Assembly: GCA_005788935.1 (NCBI GenBank)
Contig: SYAK01000365.1
Coordinates: 1 to 6,067, forward strand
Direction: 5' to 3'
DNA from: Pseudomonadota bacterium
GTDB lineage: Bacteria; Myxococcota; UBA9042; PHBI01
Length of the DNA stretch: 6,067 nucleotides
The position numbers were made by a program, and so were the translations under genes. Under the pieces are notes generated by a model, which was given only the letters and a program-made list of their open reading frames with translations, was not told the DNA's origin and did not search any database. This document shows positions 1-5,954 of this stretch, piece after piece. How positions within the stretch are numbered: position 1 is the first letter of the stretch; each line of letters starts with the position of its first letter.

Positions 1-227
1 CCGACGATGCGCGCAGACTTCTTGTACGCGGAGTTCCAGACGTTGCGCTGCTCGTGCATCGCGAAGAGCACGCGGCGGTGGACGGGCTTCAGGCCGTCCC
101 GGACGTCTGGCAGGGCGCGCCCGACGATGACTGACATCGCGTAGGCGAGGTAGGAGCCGCGCATCTCGTCGGCGATGTCGACTGGCACGCGCTCGCCGCC
201 CTCGGGCGGGGTGTTCGGGGTGTCCAT
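1..227 (-). CDS. gyrA: DNA gyrase subunit A, N-terminal part (cut by the window edge)
   Basis: GyrA is the DNA-breaking and rejoining subunit of the A2B2 gyrase, which introduces negative supercoils into DNA using ATP. The 75 complete codons seen here contain the strongly conserved GyrA/ParC start of the breakage-reunion domain: [20 protein letters not shown] at residues 29-48, followed by VHRRVL and, near residues 68-75, YKKSARIV. The catalytic tyrosine and the quinolone-resistance region lie beyond the left edge. ParC shares parts of this motif, but the YKKSARIV segment fits GyrA better. The ATG at 225-227 is supported by GAGGT at 236-240 with an 8-nt spacer. The first 15 or so residues are a poorly conserved, proline- and glycine-rich lead-in. 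The gene has its own promoter (334-362), 205 nt downstream of the sigma factor stop, so it is probably transcribed independently. Confidence 0.95.
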   Translation of the reverse strand, partial: MDTPNTPPEGGERVPVDIADEMRGSYLAYAMSVIVGRALPDVRDGLKPVHRRVLFAMHEQRNVWNSAYKKSARIV

Positions 228-327
228 GCGGGCTGACCTCGGGCTGTCGGTTCAGGCGTCGTCGGGGAGCCGCCGCCGACTTGGGGTAAAAGCCCCGCGG
301 AGGCGCCTCTCAGGCGGTCTTCGCGAG
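228..327 (-). other. gyrA 5' leader, about 100 nt, with small inverted repeats
   Basis: This is the expected untranslated leader if transcription starts about 7 nt after the -10 element of the promoter at 334-362. It contains a perfect 10-bp palindrome, GAGGCGCCTC, at 300-309. An overlapping 5-bp hairpin pairs 304-308 with 312-316 (3-nt loop), and a GGGG/CCCC hairpin pairs 283-286 with 293-296. The first two share bases and cannot form together. No small open reading frame or known riboswitch is recognised. Whether these structures regulate gyrA is unknown; short GC-rich dyads are common by chance in such DNA. Confidence 0.4.
236..240 (-). promoter_or_regulatory. Ribosome binding site of gyrA
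   Basis: On the minus strand this reads GAGGT, 8 nt before the ATG at 227. It is the only good Shine-Dalgarno match near a start codon here, and it fixes the gyrA start. Confidence 0.7.
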
Positions 328-333
328 CGGCAG

Positions 334-362
334 ATCCTAACCCGGACAGGGACCGCTGTCAA
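334..362 (-). promoter_or_regulatory. Sigma70-type promoter of gyrA
   Basis: The minus strand shows a perfect -35 box TTGACA (357-362), a 17-nt spacer, and a -10 box TAGGAT (334-339; 4 of 6 consensus bases). The predicted transcription start is near 327, giving a leader of about 100 nt before gyrA. A full -35 consensus with ideal spacing in such GC-rich DNA is unlikely by chance. It fits a housekeeping gene read by the primary sigma factor. Confidence 0.75.
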
Positions 363-366
363 TCGG

Positions 367-413
367 GAACGCTCTGTGGAAATCCACGGAACCATTGTGG
401 TTTTCGAGCGTTC
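367..413. repeat. Nested inverted repeat between the sigma factor gene and the gyrA promoter
   Basis: Outer arms GAACGCTC (367-374) and GAGCGTTC (406-413) are perfectly complementary over 8 bp. They enclose two smaller dyads: GTGGA (376-380) with TCCAC (383-387), and AACCA (390-394) with TGGTT (398-402). As RNA or cruciform DNA this would fold as a three-way junction. It starts 20 nt after the sigma factor stop codon and ends 4 nt before the gyrA -35 box. No T-tract follows on either strand, so it is not a standard intrinsic terminator. It may still end or stabilise the sigma factor transcript, or be a protein-binding site upstream of gyrA. Confidence 0.6.
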
Positions 414-432
414 GGCGCGGTCTCGGGGGACC

Positions 433-1221
433 TCAGAGCGCGTCGACGGTCGCGAGCCCGGCGGGAGAGCGCCGGAGCGCGGCCTTCACACGCTTCGTGA
501 AGACCTCCATGGCCTCCGACAGCAGCTGGCTCGCGCGGCTCTCGGTGACGCCGAGGACCTTGCCGATCTCGCGCAGCGTCATGCCGTCGAAGAAGTGGAA
601 GCGCAGGACGAGCCCGAGGCGCTCCTTCGAGTGGACGAGGTCGCCGATCTGGGCCTCGAGGAACTCGCGGATGCGTTTCCCCTCGAGGGAGGCGTACGGA
701 TCGACGGGCGCGCCCTCGTAGAGCCAGTTCGACAGCTCGCGCCCGGTCTCCGACAGCTCGTCGGAGCTCACGGTGAAGACCTGCTGCAGCGACATCTTCA
801 TCGCCCGGAAGCCGTCGGGGTCGAGCCCGACCGCCTTCGCGACCTCGTCATCGGTCGGGGCGCGCCCGAGCTCGCGCTCGAGGGCGTGGGTGGCGCGCCC
901 GACCTCGTTCGCGCGCTTGCGATAGGTGCGACTCAGCGTGTCGTTCTGGCGCACCTCGTCGAGCATCGCCCCCTTGATGCGAACGATGGCATATTTTCGG
1001 AACGAGATTGCGCGTGTGCGATCAAAGCGGTCGAAGGAGTCGATGAGCCCGATCATCCCCGCCGAGATCAGGTCGTCGACGTCGATGTGGCCTGGCATGC
1101 GGCTCGACATCTTTGACGCGACCGCCCGCACGAGGCCACCGAAGCGCTTGACAGCGTCCTCGCGGCTCTCTGGATCGGGGGGCTCGACGCGCTCGGTCGG
1201 GGCCTGCGTCTCGGCGTCCAT
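433..1221 (-). CDS. FliA/WhiG-family (sigma-28 type) RNA polymerase sigma factor
   Basis: This is an alternative sigma factor that directs RNA polymerase to a dedicated promoter set. Numbered from the ATG at 1221 (262 aa), region 2 spans about residues 27-97. It includes the DVDDLISAGMIGLIDSFDRFD-type segment (47-67) and the FliA-like ISFRKYAIVRIKGAMLDEV core (72-90). A region 3 segment with SRTYRKRANEV follows at about 97-107. Region 4, near the C-terminus, has a helix-turn-helix, MTLREIGKVLGVTESRASQL (214-233). The length is close to the 240-260 aa usual for FliA. The ATG has GAGG at 1227-1230 with a 5-nt spacer. A GTG at 1254 would add 11 residues but has only a weak ribosome site. No flagellar, chemotaxis or anti-sigma gene is nearby, so the target regulon cannot be inferred, and calling it fliA would overstate the case. 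Confidence 0.9.
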   Translation of the reverse strand: MDAETQAPTERVEPPDPESREDAVKRFGGLVRAVASKMSSRMPGHIDVDDLISAGMIGLIDSFDRFDRTRAISFRKYAIVRIKGAMLDEVRQNDTLSRTYRKRANEVGRATHALERELGRAPTDDEVAKAVGLDPDGFRAMKMSLQQVFTVSSDELSETGRELSNWLYEGAPVDPYASLEGKRIREFLEAQIGDLVHSKERLGLVLRFHFFDGMTLREIGKVLGVTESRASQLLSEAMEVFTKRVKAALRRSPAGLATVDAL

Positions 1222-1274
1222 CACGGCCTCGGAGGGTGAGAGGGCGCGGGGCACCTTCGCGTCCGCGCGGCGTC

Positions 1275-1303
1275 ATGATAGCAGAGGCCATGGGCGAAGG
1301 GAA
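1275..1303 (-). promoter_or_regulatory. Possible promoter of the sigma factor gene
   Basis: The minus strand has TATCAT (1275-1280; 5 of 6 bases of the -10 consensus), 17 nt from a weak -35, TTCCCT (1298-1303; 3 of 6). Transcription would start near 1268, leaving a leader of about 47 nt to the ATG at 1221, or about 14 nt to the GTG at 1254. The element lies over the start of the divergent rhomboid gene. The weak -35 keeps this tentative. Confidence 0.35.
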
Positions 1304-2006
1304 CCCGCGCGACGGATGCGACAGATCGCGGCGACAGCGCCGCGCGGCCCTCGATGCGGCCGCGTGGGGTCTCGCCCTGACCTGGGCGTTGGGGCGTCAG
1401 GTCGCGCTCGGTCGAGCGCCGTCGGCGGCCGCGCTGCTCGCGGCGAGCGGAGGCCCTCCGAGCTGGCTCCACGCGCCGCGGGCCCTCGTCGTCCATGGCT
1501 CGTGGGCTCACCTCGTGACGAACCTCGTGACGATCCTCCTCGCCGCGTGGCTCTGGGTGTCGCTCGCGCGGCTCGACGACCGCGACGGCCGCGTGCCCAG
1601 CCCCCGCTGGGGCCTCGCGCTCATGCTGGCGGCTGTCACGGGCGCTGGCGGGATCGCGCTCGCGACGGCACTCGACGGGGGGGCCCGCGTCGGGGCCTCA
1701 GGGGCCTTCCATGGGCTCGTCGGGGCGCTCATCGCGGGCCTCGGGCTCCGGGCACGGGCGACAGGACCGGACGGGCAGGCACGCCGGCGCGCGCTGGCGC
1801 TCGGGGCGCTGATGGCCCTCGCGCTGCCGCTCCTCGTCTGGCTCGGTCTGTCGCTCGGCTCAGGCGGCCGCGGCGTCGATCACCCAAGCCATGGGCTCGG
1901 GCTGCTGCTTGGCCTGATACTCGGGCCTCTCGCCGAGCATCCGGCGGGTGGTCGGGCCCTCGCTGCCTTGGCCGCGGTCTGGTGCAGCGTCGCCGCCCTC
2001 GCTTGA
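1275..2006 (+). CDS. Rhomboid-family intramembrane serine protease
   Basis: Rhomboids cut transmembrane or near-membrane segments of other membrane proteins. In the 243-aa product numbered from the ATG at 1275, all core GlpG-type positions are present. HGSWAHLVTN (74-83) gives the H-x4-H-x3-N pattern of TM2, with N83 as the likely oxyanion residue. GASGAFHG (140-147) holds the nucleophile S142. SHGLGLLLG (205-213) holds the catalytic H206 in TM6. Hydrophobic segments lie near 24-46, 77-97, 112-133, 140-158, 173-195, 205-220 and 227-243, so a seventh helix may end the protein. There is no cytoplasmic N-terminal domain. The start is uncertain: GTG 1236 would overlap the extended sigma factor start, ATG 1275 has no clear ribosome site, and ATG 1290 has AGAGG only 2 nt away. 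The substrate is unknown; a rhombosortase-like sorting role is possible. Confidence 0.88.
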   Translation: MIAEAMGEGNPRDGCDRSRRQRRAALDAAAWGLALTWALGRQVALGRAPSAAALLAASGGPPSWLHAPRALVVHGSWAHLVTNLVTILLAAWLWVSLARLDDRDGRVPSPRWGLALMLAAVTGAGGIALATALDGGARVGASGAFHGLVGALIAGLGLRARATGPDGQARRRALALGALMALALPLLVWLGLSLGSGGRGVDHPSHGLGLLLGLILGPLAEHPAGGRALAALAAVWCSVAALA

Positions 2007-2024
2007 GTGGGACTCAGCGGCGAC
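1989..2024. terminator. Shared hairpin at the convergent ends of the rhomboid and ugd genes
   Basis: Arms 1989-1996 (GTCGCCGC) and 2017-2024 (GCGGCGAC) pair perfectly over 8 bp. After a 7-nt bulge at 1997-2003, TGAGT (2004-2008) pairs with ACTCA (2012-2016) around a GGG loop. The rhomboid stop (2004-2006) and the ugd stop (2014-2016, minus strand) sit opposite each other in the inner stem. Neither strand has a T-tract afterwards, so this is a candidate bidirectional terminator or 3'-end stabiliser rather than a classic intrinsic one. Confidence 0.45.
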
Positions 2025-3345
2025 CGATACCGCGGTAGCTGAAGCCCTGCGCGATGAGGTCCCGCGGCTCCCACAGGTTGCGGCCGTCGTAGAGCGCGCG
2101 GGCTGGGCGGGTCTCACCGTCACGCCGCTCGCGCATCAGCGCCCAGACGCGCTCCCAGTCGGGCGCGGTGAACTCCGCCCACTCCGTCACGAGCAGCACC
2201 GCGTCGGCGCCCTCGATGGCCTGATACGGGTCGTTCGCGAAGGTGATGCGGTCGCCGAAGATGGCGCCCGCCGTCTCGCGCGCGGCCGGGTCGTAGGCGG
2301 AAATCGTGGCACCCGCCGCGAGCAGGCCCTCGATGATCGGCACCGACGGCGCCTCGCGCATGTCGTCGGTCTGCGACTTGAAGGCGAGCCCCCAGACGCC
2401 GAACTTCAGCCCGCGGAGATCCCCGCCAAAGTCCTCCTGGACCATCGTGACGAGGCGGGACTTCTGGCGGTCGTTGGCCGAGACCGTGGCGTCGAGGATG
2501 CCGAGCGTCACGCCCGCGTCCTGGGCGGTCCGCAGCAAGGCCGCGACGTCCTTCGGGAAGCAGCTGCCGCCATAGCCGACACCCGCCTTCAGGAAGGCTG
2601 GGCCGATGCGGTCGTCCGCGCCGACGCCCCGACGCACGTTCTCGATGTCGGCGCCGAGCGTCTCGCACAGCGCGGAGATCTCGTTCATGAACGAGATGCG
2701 CGCGGCGAGCATCGCGTTTGACGCATACTTCGTCATTTCACTCGAGCGGACGTCCATCACGAGGAACTTGGCACCCTCGGCGGTCAGCGGGCGATAGAGC
2801 CGCCGCATGACCTCGACCGCCTGCTCGCTGTCGGCCCCGACGACGATGCGGTCGGGGTGCATGAAGTCACCGACCGCCACGCCCTCGCGCAGGAACTCCG
2901 GGTTCGACACGACCGCGAACGGGTGGGTCGTCTCGGGGGCGATCATCGCGCGCACCTTGTCGCACGTCCCGATCGGCACCGTAGACTTGACGACAACGAC
3001 CTTGAAGCCATTGATGTTCTTGCCAATCTGGCTCGCGACCGCCATCACGTGGCGGAGGTCGGCCGAGCCGTCCTCGCCAGGCGGCGTACCGACCGCGATG
3101 AAGACCACCTCGCACTCGCGGACCGCCGTCGCGAGGTCGTCGGTGAAGCGGAGCCGCCCGCGCGAGGCGTTCTTCGGCACCATCTCCTCGAGCCCGGGCT
3201 CGTAGATCGGCAGGCGGCCCGCGCGCAGGATGGCGAGCTTCGCCTGGTTGTTGTCGACGCAGACAACGTGGTGACCGAGCTCGGCGAAGCAGGCGCCCGC
3301 GACGAGGCCCACATATCCGGTTCCTACGACAGCGACGTTCATCAT
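2014..3345 (-). CDS. ugd: UDP-glucose 6-dehydrogenase
   Basis: This cytosolic enzyme oxidises UDP-glucose to UDP-glucuronate with two NAD+, supplying uronic acid or downstream sugars (xylose, Ara4N) for envelope polysaccharides. The 443-aa length is typical. The N-terminal Rossmann domain begins VAVVGTGYVG (4-13), with an acidic residue (D31) ending strand 2. VFIAVGTP (81-88), KSTVPIGT (120-127) and NPEFLREG (148-155) follow. The central helix carries MTKYASNAML (204-213; likely K206 and N210). The catalytic cysteine is C262 in GYGGSCFPKD. The C-terminal UDP-binding domain has GLAFKSQTDDMREAPS (319-334) and ends with YDGRNLWEP (419-427). GAGGAG at 3355-3360, 9 nt before the ATG at 3345, supports this start; a second ATG follows at once. 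The gene lies 79 nt after the glycosyltransferase gene on the same strand. The motifs also occur in GDP-mannose dehydrogenases, but the overall pattern fits UDP-glucose. Confidence 0.95.
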   Translation of the reverse strand: MMNVAVVGTGYVGLVAGACFAELGHHVVCVDNNQAKLAILRAGRLPIYEPGLEEMVPKNASRGRLRFTDDLATAVRECEVVFIAVGTPPGEDGSADLRHVMAVASQIGKNINGFKVVVVKSTVPIGTCDKVRAMIAPETTHPFAVVSNPEFLREGVAVGDFMHPDRIVVGADSEQAVEVMRRLYRPLTAEGAKFLVMDVRSSEMTKYASNAMLAARISFMNEISALCETLGADIENVRRGVGADDRIGPAFLKAGVGYGGSCFPKDVAALLRTAQDAGVTLGILDATVSANDRQKSRLVTMVQEDFGGDLRGLKFGVWGLAFKSQTDDMREAPSVPIIEGLLAAGATISAYDPAARETAGAIFGDRITFANDPYQAIEGADAVLLVTEWAEFTAPDWERVWALMRERRDGETRPARALYDGRNLWEPRDLIAQGFSYRGIGRR

Positions 3346-3354
3346 GGCAGCTCT

Positions 3355-3360
3355 CTCCTC
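3355..3360 (-). promoter_or_regulatory. Ribosome binding site of ugd
   Basis: The minus strand reads GAGGAG, 9 nt before the first of two adjacent ATG codons (3345 and 3342). The spacing favours the first. It is the strongest Shine-Dalgarno match in the window, consistent with efficient ugd translation. Confidence 0.7.
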
Positions 3361-3399
3361 GTGGGCGCCTCGCGGGACGGCAGGCGCGATCGCGGGCGG

Positions 3400-3428
3400 T
3401 TCATATCCGGCTCCGCGCGCCGGATCAA
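3400..3428 (-). promoter_or_regulatory. Possible ugd promoter with an internal dyad
   Basis: TTGATC (3423-3428) and TATGAA (3400-3405) each match 4 of 6 sigma70 consensus bases and are 17 nt apart. Transcription would start near 3393. The spacer is largely filled by a perfect 7-bp inverted repeat, ATCCGGC (3405-3411) and GCCGGAT (3419-3425), with a 7-nt loop. It could act as an operator. Alternatively, the same repeat forms a hairpin in the glycosyltransferase mRNA right at its stop codon (3425-3427); no T-tract follows. The two readings are not mutually exclusive. Confidence 0.35.
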
Positions 3429-5869
3429 CTGCCCGAGGGCTTCGACTGAGCGCTGCGGACAGGGGTGGCGCTCAGGGTCTGAAAGAAGTGGTTCTCGTCG
3501 TTTTCGACCTTCACATCCCACTCGGTGACGTCGCCGAAGGCCTCGGGACGCTTCTTCTTCAGGCCGTCGGTCGCGGTCTTCAGCTCGCTCCTGATGGTCT
3601 GGGCGCGTCCGCGCTCGGCGATCAGGTAGAACTTTCGGCCGTTGTTGAACTGCTCGAGATAGGTCGGAAGCTGTTCCCGTTTTCCAATGGGGATCAACTC
3701 GTTGTAGCTGTAGTAGGTCTCGCCGCGCCAGGTGATGAGCCACGCGGTGATGTCCTCCTCGCAGATGCGCTTCGGCTCGCTCCGCAGATAGTCGGCGAGG
3801 TCGCCGAGCCCCACCTTGGCGAGCAGCGGCTCGTACGACTCGCGGATGTCGTCGCGCATCGGACGCAGCGTACAGGTGTCGTAGTAGGCGTCAAACAGGT
3901 ACTTCTGCGACCAATGCGGCGTCAGCGACGGCAGGTAGTAGTTGAGTGACCACGCGAGCAGCAGCGACGCGACCACCGCGAGCCCGCCGACGCCGATGAG
4001 GCGAGTCCGCGCGAAGAAGAAGAGACCGACCGCGAGGACCGCGGCCGCTGTAAGCCACGGCAGCACATGTTCGAAGCGGAAGGCGCGCGACGTGAGCGTC
4101 GCCTGCATCGTCGGCGAGATGTGGCGGAAGAAGGTGCTCTCGGCCCACGTCGTCTTCGATCCCTCGGCGACAGGCACGTCCGCGTCGAGTGGCAGCGGCT
4201 TCGGCATCGGGCGATCGTACTTGTAGGTCATCAGGTTCCGCAGGTGCTGCGGGTCGGCCGCGAGGTCCGTGCCCACCGCGAGCGTCGTCACGGCTGCGAT
4301 GATCGTCACGAAGCGCGCCATCGCGCCGCCCTCGTGGACGAGCCAGCGGATGAAGAGCGCCGTGATGGCCGCCATCGGTGGAATCGCGGGGAAGATGTAG
4401 TGGTGAAATTTGGTGCTCGAATACGTAAAGAGCGCAAATGAGAACAGCGCCCACGTCGCGAGGAGCACGAGCGCGCGGTTCTGCGGGGCCTCGTCGCGGG
4501 TCCGCAGGCGAAGCAGCCAGAACAGCGCGAGCGGGGTGAAGGCGACCCACGGGAAGAGCCCGAAGCCGAGCCACTTGATGAAGTGCTCGAAGGTGCCCGA
4601 GTCGATCTGGTGCACGCCCGAGAAGGCGCGGTTGAAGTGGTCGTGGATGAAGAAGCGCTGGAAATACGCTTGCCCATGCTTGACCAGCATCGCGACGTAC
4701 CAGGGCAGGCCGAGGGCGAGGAAGACGCCGACGCCGCGCAGCAGCTCGACGCGCCCGAGCAGCCGCCAGCCGTTCGTGACGAGCAGCCAGAAGAACAGGA
4801 TAGCGCCTGGCAGCAGGAAGCCGAGGAGCCCCTTGGCGTAGCTGCTCATGGCCAGCGTGGCATAGAAAAGCCACAAGAGATACCGGCGGTTCCAGCGGTC
4901 CTTGAGGTCGTCCGTGAGGCCACCTGCGGCGCGAACCTCGCGCGTGTAGCTCCGCCGCGCGTGCCAGAGGATCGCGCCAAAGAGCAGCGTGTAGCCGAGC
5001 GCCCACGGCCAGCCCTGATGCAGGAGGCCCGACGGGAAGCCGCCGACCGCGGCCGCGTGGGGGGCCGGGAAGTCGGTCAGCATCAGCCCGTATTGCGGCA
5101 GCGCCATCAGCGCGAGGGCACCCACCGTCAGCCACGTCCGTCGCCGGAAGGTGCGGTCGTCGATCGGCAGCGCGGGGGCGAGGGTCGCGAGCAGGAAGAG
5201 CCCCATCGCGACGGTGAGCGTGGCGACGAACGGCATGTCCGTCTGGGCCTGCCGGCTCACCATGAAGAAGAACGGCGAGGTCGCGAGCACCGCCGCCGCG
5301 AGGAGCCCCGTCCGTCGCGTCCAGACGCGCGAGATCGACAGGTAGGTGACATAGACCGCGAGGATCGCGAGCAGCGCGCACGGCAGCCGAACTGCCCACT
5401 CGCCACGCCCGACGACGCGCGCCGCGATCGCCTCGGTCCAGAAGATGAGGATCGGCTTGCTGTAGAAGCCGCCCGCCTCGTTGGCGGCCTCGCCCCCGAG
5501 TTTGCCGCGCCAGCCCCACCACGGGCTCACCCAGTCCCAGGTGTCGAGCATCTCGGTCGTCACCGCGCCGTAATGCGTCTCCCACGGGTCCCAGAGGCCA
5601 AAGGCCCCGAGGTTCGGGAGGAACAGCAGACAGGCTGTCACGAGCACCGCGAGCCGCACCCGCGCCTCATGCAGCGGTCGCATCCGCGGACCCGACGGCG
5701 CAGGCGTCGCGAGCGAGCGTCGCGTCGCCGTCGCGCCGTCCACCCCGGTCGAGTCGGCAGGCGGAGGCTCGGCCGCGTCGGTCGCGGCGCCCGTCGTCTC
5801 GACCACGGGCTCGGGCTGGCTCTCGTTGACCTCGGAGGTCGGCGCCTCGGCGTCTTCGCGCGCGATCAT
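3425..5869 (-). CDS. Glycosyltransferase family 39 (PMT/ArnT-like) membrane protein
   Basis: This is a predicted GT-C fold enzyme that transfers a sugar from a polyprenyl-phosphate donor to a lipid, glycan or protein on the outer face of the cytoplasmic membrane. Of 814 residues, 1-68 are Ala/Pro/Glu/Thr-rich and probably disordered. TM1 covers about 71-91. The first outer loop has WDPWETHYG (93-101), with D94 and E97 in the usual acidic catalytic position, and SKPILIFW (137-144) resembles the family's KPP-L-W motif. RQAQTDMP (206-213) supplies the second conserved Asp, D211. About 13 further hydrophobic segments follow, the last two near 602-620 and 623-641. Residues 642-814 are hydrophilic and probably a soluble domain. 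Most relatives are about 450-600 aa, so this one is long at both ends. The ATG at 5869 has GGGAG at 5880-5884, 10 nt away. Donor and acceptor cannot be read from the sequence; the ugd gene downstream suggests a uronic-acid-derived sugar. Confidence 0.88.
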   Translation of the reverse strand: MIAREDAEAPTSEVNESQPEPVVETTGAATDAAEPPPADSTGVDGATATRRSLATPAPSGPRMRPLHEARVRLAVLVTACLLFLPNLGAFGLWDPWETHYGAVTTEMLDTWDWVSPWWGWRGKLGGEAANEAGGFYSKPILIFWTEAIAARVVGRGEWAVRLPCALLAILAVYVTYLSISRVWTRRTGLLAAAVLATSPFFFMVSRQAQTDMPFVATLTVAMGLFLLATLAPALPIDDRTFRRRTWLTVGALALMALPQYGLMLTDFPAPHAAAVGGFPSGLLHQGWPWALGYTLLFGAILWHARRSYTREVRAAGGLTDDLKDRWNRRYLLWLFYATLAMSSYAKGLLGFLLPGAILFFWLLVTNGWRLLGRVELLRGVGVFLALGLPWYVAMLVKHGQAYFQRFFIHDHFNRAFSGVHQIDSGTFEHFIKWLGFGLFPWVAFTPLALFWLLRLRTRDEAPQNRALVLLATWALFSFALFTYSSTKFHHYIFPAIPPMAAITALFIRWLVHEGGAMARFVTIIAAVTTLAVGTDLAADPQHLRNLMTYKYDRPMPKPLPLDADVPVAEGSKTTWAESTFFRHISPTMQATLTSRAFRFEHVLPWLTAAAVLAVGLFFFARTRLIGVGGLAVVASLLLAWSLNYYLPSLTPHWSQKYLFDAYYDTCTLRPMRDDIRESYEPLLAKVGLGDLADYLRSEPKRICEEDITAWLITWRGETYYSYNELIPIGKREQLPTYLEQFNNGRKFYLIAERGRAQTIRSELKTATDGLKKKRPEAFGDVTEWDVKVENDENHFFQTLSATPVRSAQSKPSGS

Positions 5870-5918
5870 CGCAGGTTCACTCCCGGACCGCCGCGCGCGG
5901 CCGCGGGGCCCTCAAACG

Positions 5919-5954
5919 ACAACGCCGCCCCCGGGGGGCCGGGCACGGCGTTGT
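5919..5954 (-). terminator. Intrinsic-terminator-like hairpin after rpsI
   Basis: Arms 5919-5927 and 5946-5954 (ACAACGCCG and CGGCGTTGT on the plus strand) pair perfectly over 9 bp. The 18-nt GC-rich loop can add three further G-C pairs after a 2-nt bulge. Read from rpsI, the stem starts 55 nt after the stop codon and is followed by CGTTTGAG, a short T-run. It probably ends the rpsI transcript and separates it from the glycosyltransferase gene. The rest of the 139-nt gap (5870-6008) holds a 24-nt stretch made only of G and C (5888-5911) and no clear promoter. Confidence 0.6.

Noticed and set aside
375..383. A DnaA-box-like sequence (ATTTCCACA on the minus strand, 7 of 9 consensus bases) near gyrA, suggesting an origin
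   Set aside because: It is a single imperfect match inside an inverted-repeat arm, with no cluster of boxes, no AT-rich unwinding region, and no dnaA, dnaN or gyrB nearby.
175..1116. A 313-codon plus-strand frame opposite gyrA and the sigma factor gene
   Set aside because: It crosses the gyrA promoter region and two well-supported genes and resembles no known family; it is an antisense shadow.
1948..2721. A 257-codon plus-strand frame opposite ugd
   Set aside because: It is antisense to conserved ugd motifs and has the typical Arg/Glu/Ala-rich shadow composition.
3385..3394. The palindrome CGCGATCGCG in the glycosyltransferase-ugd gap
   Set aside because: Short GC palindromes arise easily at this base composition, and I see no second copy or partner element.
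3891..5585. A 564-codon frame on the same strand, overlapping the glycosyltransferase gene in another register
   Set aside because: Its composition (mostly Arg, Ala, Asp, Gly, Pro) is that of a shifted reading of GC-rich codons, and it has no domain or ribosome site I can support.
5888..5911. A 24-nt stretch made only of G and C, including CCGCGCGCGG
   Set aside because: It could form alternative DNA structures but has no clear function, and its composition is close to the local background.
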